From Chloroflexota bacterium (lineage in GTDB: Bacteria; Chloroflexota; Dehalococcoidia; JACQUA01), in contig JACQUA010000237.1 of the NCBI GenBank assembly GCA_016210565.1, forward strand, positions 1 through 61,006: a stretch of DNA of 61,006 nt. The letters run 5' to 3'. The notes under the pieces are model-generated. The model made no database searches. It was not told where the DNA came from and saw nothing but the letters and a program-made list of their open reading frames with translations. Below are positions 42,265 through 50,859 of the stretch, piece after piece; positions within the stretch are counted from its first letter, which is position 1, and each line of letters begins with the position of its first letter. A program made the translations under genes and the position numbers.

Positions 42265-43134
42265 TTAGTCTAACCCGGGCTTGGGGATATTGAGCATTTC
42301 CCTGGCTTCGTCAGGCAACGCCGGGTCGCGGCCCAGGTCCCGCCCGATGCGGGCCGCCCGGGCGACGAGCTGGGCGTTGCTTTTGGCCAGTTCGCCGCGT
42401 TTGTAATAGATATTGTCTTCGAAGCCCACTCTCAGATGCCCGCCGAGGAGGGTGGAGAGCGTCGTGGCGGGGAGCTCCGCTGCCCCGATGGCCAGCGTCG
42501 TGAACATGGAGTCCTGGGGGAGGAAGTCCAGGTAATGCATCAGATGCTTGGGGCTGAATCTCACGGACTCCTGGGCGGTGCGGTGCATATCCATCACGAA
42601 GCTCATCCAGTAGGGCTTCTTGAGGACTCCTTTTCCTATGAGGATGATGACTTCTTCCATCTGCGAGTTGTTGTAGACTTCCATCTCGGGCTTGATGTTC
42701 TTTTCCCCCATTACCCTGGCCCATTTTTCGATGAAGCCCCTGGTCCAGGGGCGGATAAACTCGCGCCCTCCGAAGACAGCAGAAGACGGACCCATGTTGA
42801 GGCTGGCCATTTCGGGATTGGCCTCGATGGAGCGCGGGCCGTCATCGACGGTAACGCCGGGCTGCCGGCCCGGCGCGGTGCTGTGCTGGATAATGATGGG
42901 GCACTTCTTCTCCCGGATTCTGCGGTCGATTTCGCGGAAGACGTCGGGGTCGTTGGTCGGCACTCCGTTGCCGTCGCGGGCGTGGATGTGGGCTATGGCC
43001 GCGCCTTCATTCCAGGAACGGTAGACTTCCTCGGCGATTTCGTCGGGCTGCAGAGGGATATTCGGGTTGGCTTCCTTGCCGTGGAAATTTCCAGTGGGGC
43101 TCACGCAAATGATCAGCTTGTCGGTTGTTGCCAT
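42265..43134 (-). CDS. BKACE (beta-keto acid cleavage enzyme, DUF849)
   Basis: 289-residue zinc enzyme. BKACE members react a beta-keto acid with acetyl-CoA to give acetoacetate and a new acyl-CoA (for example 3-keto-5-aminohexanoate cleavage in lysine fermentation). Seen: the TIM-barrel start IICVSPTGNF; zinc-ligand histidines His49 and His51 in HIHARDG; SLNMGPSS; and the VGFEDNIYY glutamate. The length is typical. The first residues of the barrel differ from the common VTxTGA pattern, which may reflect a different substrate. It lies between hyuB and a receptor gene, which suggests a shared catabolic route ending in acetoacetate. Confidence 0.93.
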   Translation of the reverse strand: MATTDKLIICVSPTGNFHGKEANPNIPLQPDEIAEEVYRSWNEGAAIAHIHARDGNGVPTNDPDVFREIDRRIREKKCPIIIQHSTAPGRQPGVTVDDGPRSIEANPEMASLNMGPSSAVFGGREFIRPWTRGFIEKWARVMGEKNIKPEMEVYNNSQMEEVIILIGKGVLKKPYWMSFVMDMHRTAQESVRFSPKHLMHYLDFLPQDSMFTTLAIGAAELPATTLSTLLGGHLRVGFEDNIYYKRGELAKSNAQLVARAARIGRDLGRDPALPDEAREMLNIPKPGLD

Positions 43135-43179
43135 TCTGGTACCTCCATTCTAAGTCCTGGATTGCCCATTAAAGAGGCG

Positions 43180-43275
43180 GGGGGTCGATTCAGCCACGAA
43201 TAAACACGAATCGACACGAAAGGGGAGAAGACCCATAATTCGTGTCTATTGGTGTTCATTCGTGGCTTCACTTCC
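43180..43275. repeat. ACGAATAAACACGAATCGAC inverted repeat
   Basis: Arms at about 43193-43220 and 43240-43268 pair. It lies inside the hyuB-BKACE gap of 153 bases and interrupts an otherwise operon-like spacing. Confidence 0.75.
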
Positions 43276-43287
43276 CCGGGATATTCT

Positions 43288-45162
43288 TCACCTTGATAGA
43301 GGTTTGCGGCCGTTGGCCAGCCTGTCCTTCCTGATTTGCCCGCGTAGTTCCGCGGTGCCCTTCTCGTCGAGTTCCAGCTTGCCGGGTCCCAGGGCCACGC
43401 CGTATATCTTGTTTGCCACATCTTCCGTGATGGCCTGCCTCTTAACATCGGCCACCACCTTTGACGGCTCCCTGTCCAGGGGGTCGCCATAGCCCCCGCC
43501 GCTCCCCAGGTGGTAAATGAGGACGTCGTATTGCTTGACCGGTATGGCCGGAAAAGAATTCGGCGGGTCTATGGTCTTACCGTCCAGGTCCTTGACGTCC
43601 TGGAAGCTCTCGACGGTCCGCGATTCCTTGAACCATCGCTGCAGACTGGAGTTCAACGACATCCGGGCCTCCTGGACCGTCCCCGGATATCCCCCGAACA
43701 TCCCGAAGTTACTGAGTGTCCGGCGGCAGGCGCCGGTCACGCCCAGGGAAAGCTGGTCAGTCCCGTAGACCATGACGATGGACTGGGGTCCCATGCCGCC
43801 GGCGAATTTGCCGAACCCCCCGGAATTGGTGGCGTTCTTCCGTCCGAGATAGATGAAGGGGATGTTCCCCGTGATGATCTCGACGTCGGAAATGGAAGAA
43901 GTGGGGTTCATCATGTTGCCGCCGGTGTCCACGCCGTCCCGGTAGGGGGTGGCCCCGATGCCAGGGGCAAAGGTGTCCAGGATGACCCCGGCGCAGGGAT
44001 TGCCGTACTGGTTCATGCCTCCGTAAAAGGGAGATCCGCCGGCGGCGCCCCTCCACCCCGAATTCACGTCCTGCAGCACTCCGCCGGCAAAGAGCATCTT
44101 TGCGATGCAGGCATGGGCGGACTCAGTCAGAAGCGATCCCACGGTCTGCACGCCGTTGGCGCAGGCGGCGGGATAGCGGCAGTTGACTACCGTGCCTTCC
44201 TCGGTAATGAGCTGCACCGGCGCCAGGAGTCCTTCGTTCTGCGGCACGTCCCAGAACAACTGGCTGCTCAGGACCACAAATAGACTTCCCCAAGAGGCGG
44301 GCCGGGTGGAGTTGAGGGACCCCTCGTTCTGCGGGCTGGAGCCGGAGTAGTCGAAGGTGACGTTGTCGCCCTTCTTCGTCATGGTGCACATGACCTTGAA
44401 CGGTTTCTCCTGGACGCCGTTGGTGTCCCCGTAGAGCCGGCAGCGCCACGTCCCGTCCGGCAAGGACTTGAGCTTCGTCCTGGCCATTGTTTCGGAATCG
44501 GCAACGATCCTCTCCTCGGCGACGGAGATGAACTCCAGGCCGAACTTCTCCACCAGGTCCGCATATCGCGAGGCGCAGACGTTGTTGGCGGCTATCTTGG
44601 CCTTGGTGTCCAGTCCGACGAGGACGGGGTCTCGGACCTGCTCGGTGATGGTCTTGAAGACCTCGGGCCGGAACTTCCCACCCTCCATGATCTTCAGACC
44701 GAGGATGCGGATTCCCTCGTGAAATATCTGGGTCGACCTGGTGCCGGACCCGCCCGGGTCGATTCCTCCCGTCTCCGGCGTATGCATGATGCTGCCGACC
44801 CATGCGATCCGTTTCCCTCCGTAGAACACCGGCCTGACAATCACCATGTCCGGCAGGTGTTGACCGCCGATGTAGGGGTCGTTGAAGAAGAACTGGTCTC
44901 CATCGTTGATGCCCGGGTCTTTCTCGTACCACTCGATGGTCTTGCGGATGAAGTCCCTGGCGCCGATGGCGTGGAGAAGGATGCCGGCCGCCACCAGGAT
45001 GGGTCGCCCCTGGGCGTCGTGCAGGGAGCACATCGTTTCGCCGCCTTCCACCACGACCGGCGAACCGGAGACCATCTTCATGGCGATCCGGCCTTCTTCC
45101 AGGATGCTGAACAGCCGGTGGCGAAAAATTTCGTATTTGACAGGGTCAAGTGTCCGTGTCAT
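43288..45162 (-). CDS. hyuB: HyuB/acetone-carboxylase alpha-like subunit
   Basis: 624-residue hydantoinase-B/oxoprolinase family protein. Members hold the metal-dependent carboxylating or hydrolysing site of acetone carboxylase, acetophenone carboxylase and N-methylhydantoinase. Seen: start MTRTLDPVKYEIFRHRL; the metal-region FFNDPYIGGQHLPDM with IMHTPETGGIDPGGSG; VTFDYSGSSPQNEGSLNSTR; and the C-terminal YHLGSGGGYGDPLDR. ATG 45162 follows GGGAG; the frame upstream of it is repeat DNA. It forms a module with the gamma-like gene and hyuA. Confidence 0.92.
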   Translation of the reverse strand: MTRTLDPVKYEIFRHRLFSILEEGRIAMKMVSGSPVVVEGGETMCSLHDAQGRPILVAAGILLHAIGARDFIRKTIEWYEKDPGINDGDQFFFNDPYIGGQHLPDMVIVRPVFYGGKRIAWVGSIMHTPETGGIDPGGSGTRSTQIFHEGIRILGLKIMEGGKFRPEVFKTITEQVRDPVLVGLDTKAKIAANNVCASRYADLVEKFGLEFISVAEERIVADSETMARTKLKSLPDGTWRCRLYGDTNGVQEKPFKVMCTMTKKGDNVTFDYSGSSPQNEGSLNSTRPASWGSLFVVLSSQLFWDVPQNEGLLAPVQLITEEGTVVNCRYPAACANGVQTVGSLLTESAHACIAKMLFAGGVLQDVNSGWRGAAGGSPFYGGMNQYGNPCAGVILDTFAPGIGATPYRDGVDTGGNMMNPTSSISDVEIITGNIPFIYLGRKNATNSGGFGKFAGGMGPQSIVMVYGTDQLSLGVTGACRRTLSNFGMFGGYPGTVQEARMSLNSSLQRWFKESRTVESFQDVKDLDGKTIDPPNSFPAIPVKQYDVLIYHLGSGGGYGDPLDREPSKVVADVKRQAITEDVANKIYGVALGPGKLELDEKGTAELRGQIRKDRLANGRKPLSR

Positions 45163-45235
45163 CTGGGCTACTCCCGATGGAAAAAGAGATGAAATCCGAA
45201 ATCCGAACCTCGAGGCACCAGGCAAATTCAGCGAT

Positions 45236-45385
45236 GTCACCCTGAGCCGGAGCCCTGAGCGAAGCGAAGGCGCAGGCGAAGGGTCTTTCGGCTGCGCGGC
45301 CAGAATGGGCCGGGCAAGCTGTTGGGGGGAACGAAAGATTCTTCGACTGCGCTCACTGCGTTCGTTTCGCTCAGAATGACAGTCT
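45236..45385. repeat. CACCCTGAGC / GCTCAGAATGACAG repeat pair
   Basis: Two halves of the TTCGACTGCGCTCACTGCG family face each other in the gap between the gamma-like gene and hyuB. The left end overlaps the translated-repeat region upstream of hyuB. Confidence 0.75.
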
Positions 45386-45392
45386 TCCCGGC

Positions 45393-45704
45393 CTACGCTT
45401 CAACCTGTATATCCCAGATGATTGGCTGTTCCTTGTCCAGCTCGGGGCACACCGTGTCCACTTCCAGCAGGGTGGCGCAGCCGGGGCAGATGAACTCCTG
45501 GTAACGGATGAACATCGCCTCGCCGGAGACAGGGGTCCGGCATGGGATGTCTTCCAAGCTTCTCTCCCACAGCAGGGCGTGCTCCTTATAGTTCTCCGAG
45601 GCCTTGCAGAAGACGTGGCCGCACCTCAGGCAGCGGATGACCTTCTGGCCGTGATCCGTTTCGGCGATTTCCAGGTACTCGTGAATCCTCAAGATGGTTT
45701 TCAT
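45393..45704 (-). CDS. Acetone-carboxylase gamma-like zinc protein
   Basis: 103-residue protein resembling the small gamma/ApcB-type subunits of acetone and acetophenone carboxylases. Seen: start MKTILRIHEYLEI; a CLRCGHVFC cluster; and a second FICPGCATLLEVDTVCP cluster, together suiting one or two zinc sites. It is shorter than acetone carboxylase gamma (about 168 residues) and nearer the acetophenone type. ATG 45704 follows ACGGAG. Its position between hyuA and hyuB is the main reason to read the cluster as a carboxylase rather than a hydantoinase. Confidence 0.82.
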   Translation of the reverse strand: MKTILRIHEYLEIAETDHGQKVIRCLRCGHVFCKASENYKEHALLWERSLEDIPCRTPVSGEAMFIRYQEFICPGCATLLEVDTVCPELDKEQPIIWDIQVEA

Positions 45705-45719
45705 GACCAGCTCCGTTAT

Positions 45720-45915
45720 TGAAACCACGAATTGACACGAATGCACTTTCAACCCAAATGACTAATGACGAAATTCGAATGACGAATCAATGCTCAAAAC
45801 TCGAATGTTCAAAAAGGTCTTACAATCGTCATTCGGATTTGATTCGTCATTCGGGCTTCGTAATTCGTCATTTCTCAGTTGTTTGGTCATTCGTCATTCG
45901 GGTTTCGTCATTCCT
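45720..45915. repeat. GAATGACGAA repeat array
   Basis: Alternating forward (CGAATGACGAATCAATG) and inverted (TCGTCATTCGGATTTG) units fill the gap between hyuA and the gamma-like gene. The hyuA stop lies just inside the array's left end. Confidence 0.7.
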
Positions 45916-48024
45916 TCACAGTACTATTTCCAGGTTCCGGTAGGCGTCCATCGAGCATGAGGTTTTGGGCGGGATAACCACCGTGGTGAAGGGCGTTTCC
46001 ACTATGCAGGGTCCTTCCACCCGGTTGCCCGGCTCGATCTTCGTGTAGTCGTAAATCTTCGTCTGGATGGACTTGTTTATCCCTCCGGGGAAGAAGACGC
46101 GCCTGGTCCCCTTCAGGGCTTTCGAGGCGTCCGCGCCGGCAAGCCCGTGGCTGGTCAACACCGGTTTCCGGACCTTGCCTACGGCGTCGATGCCGATGGA
46201 AATAAGCTCCACCCCGGCCACCGAATAGGCCGAGCCCGGTCCGTAGACCTCTTCGTACCGCTTTTCGAAGGTGTTGACGATGTTGTTCATGTCGTTGGCG
46301 TCGTAGACCTTGGATGGCACGCCGATGGGCAGTTCGTTCAACTGCCGGCGATATCTCAAGTAGAACGTCCTCCGGAACTCGATGTCCCTGTCGGCGAGCC
46401 CTTCGCGGCGCAGGGAACGGGCCAACTCCTCCTCTATTCCGGATAGAAGCTCATTCAGCCCCCCTGGGTCGGTGGGCATCGGGGACCGGTGCGACCTGAC
46501 GTGGGTATGCACGATATCTGCTGCCGAGACCCCGAAGGCGGAAAACACCGCCGACGTAGGGAAAACGTACACCCGCTTGATGCCGAGTTCAGAGGCCCAA
46601 GCAGCGGCATGGACCGGCCCGGCGCCGCCGAAGGCGTAGGCGACATAATCCTCCGGGGGCAGCATTCCCTTTTGAATGACCTGTTTGCGGATGAGATCGG
46701 CCATGCTGGCGTTGATGATGTCGTAGATTCCCGCGGCGGCCTTGACCGTGTCGATGCCCAGGGGCCGGGCGATTTTCTCGGCGATGGACTTCTCGGCCTT
46801 TTGCTTGTCCAGTTTAATCCTGCCGCCGAGGAAGTAGCCTTCGTTCAGAAAGCGGAGGACGAGGTCGGCGTCGGAAACCGCCGGGTCGAGATTGCCGCGG
46901 CCGTAGCAGACGGGACCGGGATCCGCCCCGGAGCTCTTGGGTCCCACGAGCAACCTGCCGGTGGCGGGATCGACCCGGGAGATTGTGCCGCCTCCGGCGC
47001 CGATGGACTGGATGTCCATCATCGGCCAGGTTATGTGAAATCGCTCGACCACGGTTTCTCTGGCATACTGCCAGGCGCCATTCAAAATCACACCCACGTC
47101 AAAACTGGTCCCGCCCATGTCGGTGGTTATCACCGCGCTGTGTCCCAGGGTATCCGCCATGAACTTGCTGGCGATCATGCCGCCGCAGGGGCCGGATTCC
47201 AGGGTGCTGATGGGCGCCAGTCCCTCTTCGTAGCCCATGCCGCCGTTGGCCTGCATGATGAGCAGCGGGTGACGGTAGCCTGCGTGTTTGAGCTTGAGGC
47301 CCAGGCTGTGGATATAGTTGTGGACGGTCTTTGCCAGGAAGGCGTTGATGATCACCGTGTTGCTTCGGGCGTATTCGCGGACTACGGGAATCAGCCTATG
47401 CGAGCAGTGCACCGAAACCGGCGTCCCGGGATACGTTTCCCGGACGAGGCGTTCGATGGTCTCCTCGTGGGACGGATTCACGAAGGAAAACAGGAAATTG
47501 CATGCTATTGTCTCGACCCCCTGGTCTTCAATGAGGCTCCGGATGGCTTCCCTCGCTTCTCCCACGTTGATGGGAATGACCACGTTCCCCCTGGAGTCGA
47601 CCAGTTCGCTGACGCCGCGGATGAGCTCCCTGGGGACGATGGGCTCGGGCTTTACCGCGGTGGCCTGGTGCCTCAGTTCCTCTTCACCCAGGCCGGCCAC
47701 CCTGCCTATGGCCCGCATGATCAAGGTGGTATCTTCAAACCCCCTGGTGGTGATGAGGCCGACCTTTGACCCGTGACGGTTGATAAGGGCGTTGGTGGCC
47801 ACCGTCGTCCCGTGCTTCACCATCCAGCACCCGTCGAGCAGTTGCTGGAGAGGAAGGCCGATGTCCTCGGCCAGTTTGGTGATGGCGTCGATCACCCCTC
47901 TGGAGAAGTCTCCGGGGGTGGTGGGCGCCTTGTCGATCCAGACCCTTCCCGACCGGTCCACGGCGACCACGTCGGTAAAAGTGCCGCCGGTGTCAATGCC
48001 GATTACATATTCGTCCTGTTTCAT
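45916..48024 (-). CDS. hyuA: HyuA/acetone-carboxylase beta-like ATPase subunit
   Basis: 702-residue hydantoinase-A/oxoprolinase family protein, the ATP-using subunit of ketone carboxylases and hydantoinases. Seen: the ASKHA phosphate motif GIDTGGTFTDVVAVD at residues 9-23; KHGTTVATNALINRHG; a second nucleotide-site motif TTDMGGTSFDVG near residue 295; SIGAGGGTISRV; and AFGGAGPVHA. ATG 48024 is the only sensible start. It is the promoter-proximal gene of the minus-strand series hyuA, gamma, hyuB, BKACE, receptor. With acetoacetyl-CoA synthetase just upstream, acetone or a similar ketone is the likeliest substrate. Confidence 0.93.
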   Translation of the reverse strand: MKQDEYVIGIDTGGTFTDVVAVDRSGRVWIDKAPTTPGDFSRGVIDAITKLAEDIGLPLQQLLDGCWMVKHGTTVATNALINRHGSKVGLITTRGFEDTTLIMRAIGRVAGLGEEELRHQATAVKPEPIVPRELIRGVSELVDSRGNVVIPINVGEAREAIRSLIEDQGVETIACNFLFSFVNPSHEETIERLVRETYPGTPVSVHCSHRLIPVVREYARSNTVIINAFLAKTVHNYIHSLGLKLKHAGYRHPLLIMQANGGMGYEEGLAPISTLESGPCGGMIASKFMADTLGHSAVITTDMGGTSFDVGVILNGAWQYARETVVERFHITWPMMDIQSIGAGGGTISRVDPATGRLLVGPKSSGADPGPVCYGRGNLDPAVSDADLVLRFLNEGYFLGGRIKLDKQKAEKSIAEKIARPLGIDTVKAAAGIYDIINASMADLIRKQVIQKGMLPPEDYVAYAFGGAGPVHAAAWASELGIKRVYVFPTSAVFSAFGVSAADIVHTHVRSHRSPMPTDPGGLNELLSGIEEELARSLRREGLADRDIEFRRTFYLRYRRQLNELPIGVPSKVYDANDMNNIVNTFEKRYEEVYGPGSAYSVAGVELISIGIDAVGKVRKPVLTSHGLAGADASKALKGTRRVFFPGGINKSIQTKIYDYTKIEPGNRVEGPCIVETPFTTVVIPPKTSCSMDAYRNLEIVL

Positions 48025-48632
48025 AATTCCTGTTCCTATCGATCAACCGTGCCACGGGCGTCTCGCCCGCGCGTTCCGGGGCGGTTAAGCCGGTCAATAG
48101 GGTGGGTGCAGATCAGAGGATGGCCATGCTTTCACCGCAGAGACACTCAGAGGGCGGATGGTCCGCAGGCAACCGCGATGAGTACCAGGGTCAGGGTTAC
48201 GCCCGTTATCAATGCCTTTTCCATCTCTTCGGTCCTTTTGCCTGACTAAGAGTCTCGACCTACAATTCAGAGTCTTGAGTCAGAAGACACTTGCGGCGGC
48301 ACCCGGGCACCCCGGGAGACAGGAGTTTCGAGTCAACCCCGGGGTTTCATGTCTGGTCTTCAATCCATGCGAGGCCCACCGGCTTCAACGAAAAAGTCAC
48401 AAATCCGATGATACGTGGTGTACCGCCTCTTGCAAATTCATGGCGCGGACAAAACTTGTTGGCATGCCAGCAATTAGACCGCACAGACTATAGCACGCGG
48501 CTTCCGAAGCTGTCAAGGGATGCGAAAGCCAAAAAAGAATCACCAGACCAGGGCAATCCCACGTCTACCAAATCATACAGGCCGCCCCGCGCCATCGGCA
48601 ATGCGTGCGTTAGCATGAAATCGCGTGCGCAC
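48025..48632. other. 600-base gap between hyuA and acetoacetyl-CoA synthetase
   Basis: The gap contains a GTGCCACGGGCGTCTCGCCC hairpin (48051-48070), the micro-lipoprotein frame at 48147-48224 and otherwise no gene. Bases 48240-48360 are low-similarity spacer with a TTGAGTCAGAAG / GAGTTTCGAGTC flavour of the GAGTC repeat family. Promoter elements for hyuA are probably here but I cannot place them. Confidence 0.45.
48147..48224 (-). CDS. 25-residue micro-lipoprotein or receptor remnant
   Basis: On the minus strand, ATG 48224 opens a 25-codon frame ending TGA at 48147. It reads as a basic N-terminus, a 14-residue hydrophobic helix (TGVTLTLVLIAVA) and a lipobox cysteine followed by GPSAL. An AAAAGGA lies nine bases upstream. 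The sequence closely resembles the signal peptides of the COG1840-like receptors nearby (AIACG, AMACR). It is either a remnant of a lost receptor gene or a very small lipoprotein. I see no further receptor sequence after the stop. Confidence 0.4.
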   Translation of the reverse strand: MEKALITGVTLTLVLIAVACGPSAL

Positions 48633-50594
48633 CTACTCCTTTTCGATCTCGGCGCGGAGGCTTTCGTAGTAGTCCAGGGACTCGGGGTTGGCCAGGGCGT
48701 CGCGGTTGGTCACCGGCCGGCCGTGGACGATGTTGGTTATGGCGGTCTCCACCTTTTTCATGTTCAACGTGTAGGGGATGTCCGGTACGGCAATAATCTT
48801 ATCTGGCGCGTGCCGTGGCGAAGCGTTGTCGCGCAGGGTCTTCTTGATCTTAGTCTTCAGCTCTTCGGTGAGCGTCATGCCTCCGGCCAGCTTGACGAAA
48901 AGGATGACCCGCTGGTCTCCCTTCCAGTCCTGGCCGATAGCCAGGCTGTCGGCGATCTCCGGCAGCTTCTCCACCTGGTTGTAGATTTCCGCGGTACCGA
49001 TGCGCACGCCCGACGGCTTCAGGACGGCGTCGGAGCGCCCGAAGAAGCTGACTCCACCGGTATCACTGTGGACCATGATGTAGTCGCCGTGCCGCCACAC
49101 GTTGGGATAGACGCCGAAATAGGCGTCCCGGTACTTCTTGCCCTCCGGGTCGTCCCAGAAGTAGATCGGCATGGAAGGCGCGGGGGCCTCGCAGACCAGC
49201 TCGCCCATGTCGTCCCTGATGGGCTTCCCCCGGGGGTCGTAGCACTCCACTTTCATCGCCAGCGCCCGGCGCTGGGCCTGTCCGGCGTACACCGGCACGG
49301 TGGGACCCCCGGCGACGAAGCAGCCGTTGATGTCGGTGCCGCCGGAGATCGAGTTGAAATGCAAGTCCTTTTTTACCGCCTGGTAGAGGTATTCGTAGCC
49401 CTCAGTGGAAAGCGCGGAGCCGGTCTGGGATATCTGGCGAAGCGACGAAAGGTCGTAGTCCCTGCCTGGATTCAAGCCCAGGCTCTTGATGGCGTTGATA
49501 TAGGTCGCGCTGCAGCCGAAGACGGTTATCCTCTCGTCCTGGACCAGCTTCCACATGGCGCCGGCGTCGGGATAGTTCGGATTGCCGTCATAGAGCACGA
49601 TGGTCGCCCCGATGGCGAGGGAGCTCAGCAGCCAGTTCCACATCATCCAGGAGCAGCCGGTGATGTAGAAGATCACGTCTTGGTGTTTCAGGTCGCTGTG
49701 GAGCGATAGCTCCTTGATGTGGTTGAGCAGGACGCCGCCGGCGGTCTGGACAATGCACTTGGGCTTACCCGTGGTCCCGGAGGAGAACATGATGACGCCG
49801 GGATGGTCGAAAGGCAACTGCTCGAATTGCAACGGCGGGTCCTCGTCCCTGGACAGGAAGTCCTCCCAGAGCACGGCGTTGGGCAGCCCGCTGATGTCCG
49901 GCCGGTTTGCCGCGTGTCCGGTGACGATGACTTTCCGCAGCGAGGGTATCCCCCGGACCACGATTGCGGCGTTGGACAGGGTATCGAAGGGCTTGCCCTT
50001 GTAGAAGTAGCCATCGGCGGTGAAAAGGACTTTGGGACCGATCTGTCCCAGCCGGTCCAGGGCCGCCTGGGCGCCGAGATCGGTGGCGCAGGAGGACCAC
50101 GTGGCCCCGATGGCGGTGGCTGACAGCATGGCGATGGCCGTCTCGGGAATGTTGGGCATATAGCCGGCCACCCGGTCGCCGGGCTGGACGCCCACCTGGC
50201 GCAGGCAGACTGCCAGGCGGGCCACCGTCCGGTTCAGCTCGGCGTAGGTCATGCGGGACGATTTCTGGGTTTCCCCCTTGAAAACGAACGCCGGGCGATC
50301 GTCTTTGTAGCGGAGGAGGTTCTCGGCGAAGTTCAACCTGGCCCCGGGGAACCACCGGACGCCCGGGAACTTCCGCAGGTCATCGACCACCTGGGTGTAA
50401 GGCTGCGAGGCTTTGATCTCCGCGAACTCCCACATCGAGGCCCAGAAATCGGGGATATGGTTCACCGACCAGTCCCATAGCTCATCGTAGGACCCCAGCG
50501 ACAGACCGTGCTTCCGGTTGACGCACCGGATGAAGCGGGTCATGTTGGCGTTTTCCACGGTTGCCGGGGAGGGTTCCCAGAGCAGTTTGGCCAT
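48633..50594 (-). CDS. Acetoacetyl-CoA synthetase
   Basis: 653-residue adenylate-forming ligase that activates acetoacetate with ATP and CoA; the length is right for this family. Seen: N-terminal ACS domain (WDWSVNHIPDFWASMWEF); nucleotide motif MFSSGTTGKPKC; TGCSWMMWNW; the family-typical SISGGTDINGCFVAG; the hinge FFGRSDAVLKPSGVRIGTAEIY; and the C-terminal catalytic lysine region YTLNMKKVE. ATG 50594 follows CGGAGGAG. It is placed between the ketone carboxylase module and a receptor gene. It would convert the acetoacetate made by carboxylase or BKACE to acetoacetyl-CoA for thiolase. Confidence 0.94.
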   Translation of the reverse strand: MAKLLWEPSPATVENANMTRFIRCVNRKHGLSLGSYDELWDWSVNHIPDFWASMWEFAEIKASQPYTQVVDDLRKFPGVRWFPGARLNFAENLLRYKDDRPAFVFKGETQKSSRMTYAELNRTVARLAVCLRQVGVQPGDRVAGYMPNIPETAIAMLSATAIGATWSSCATDLGAQAALDRLGQIGPKVLFTADGYFYKGKPFDTLSNAAIVVRGIPSLRKVIVTGHAANRPDISGLPNAVLWEDFLSRDEDPPLQFEQLPFDHPGVIMFSSGTTGKPKCIVQTAGGVLLNHIKELSLHSDLKHQDVIFYITGCSWMMWNWLLSSLAIGATIVLYDGNPNYPDAGAMWKLVQDERITVFGCSATYINAIKSLGLNPGRDYDLSSLRQISQTGSALSTEGYEYLYQAVKKDLHFNSISGGTDINGCFVAGGPTVPVYAGQAQRRALAMKVECYDPRGKPIRDDMGELVCEAPAPSMPIYFWDDPEGKKYRDAYFGVYPNVWRHGDYIMVHSDTGGVSFFGRSDAVLKPSGVRIGTAEIYNQVEKLPEIADSLAIGQDWKGDQRVILFVKLAGGMTLTEELKTKIKKTLRDNASPRHAPDKIIAVPDIPYTLNMKKVETAITNIVHGRPVTNRDALANPESLDYYESLRAEIEKE

Positions 50595-50859
50595 ATGCTC
50601 CTCCGATTGTTGATTCGTGGACCGTGACTGGCGCGATGTCAGAGAAATCAAATGTCAAAAACCAAAGTGCAAAATGACAAAGAAGAAATCAAAAACGGGT
50701 CGTCAGCATCGAGGGGTTTAGCGCTTGCCGGACGCCGTCCCGGGCAACAGTCTGCTGTTAGCTGGTAGCTGATTGCCGACAGCTTCTTTGCATCTTGATT
50801 GGTCATTTTGATTCTGGACTTTTGTTTTTTGGTTTTCGTGACATCCTGGACCTGGGGAA
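50595..50859. repeat. Short repeats between receptor 5 and acetoacetyl-CoA synthetase
   Basis: CAAAGTGCAAAATGACAAAG-type units (50655-50690) and TAGCTGGTAGCTGATTG units (50759-50780) of dispersed families. No gene. Confidence 0.55.
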
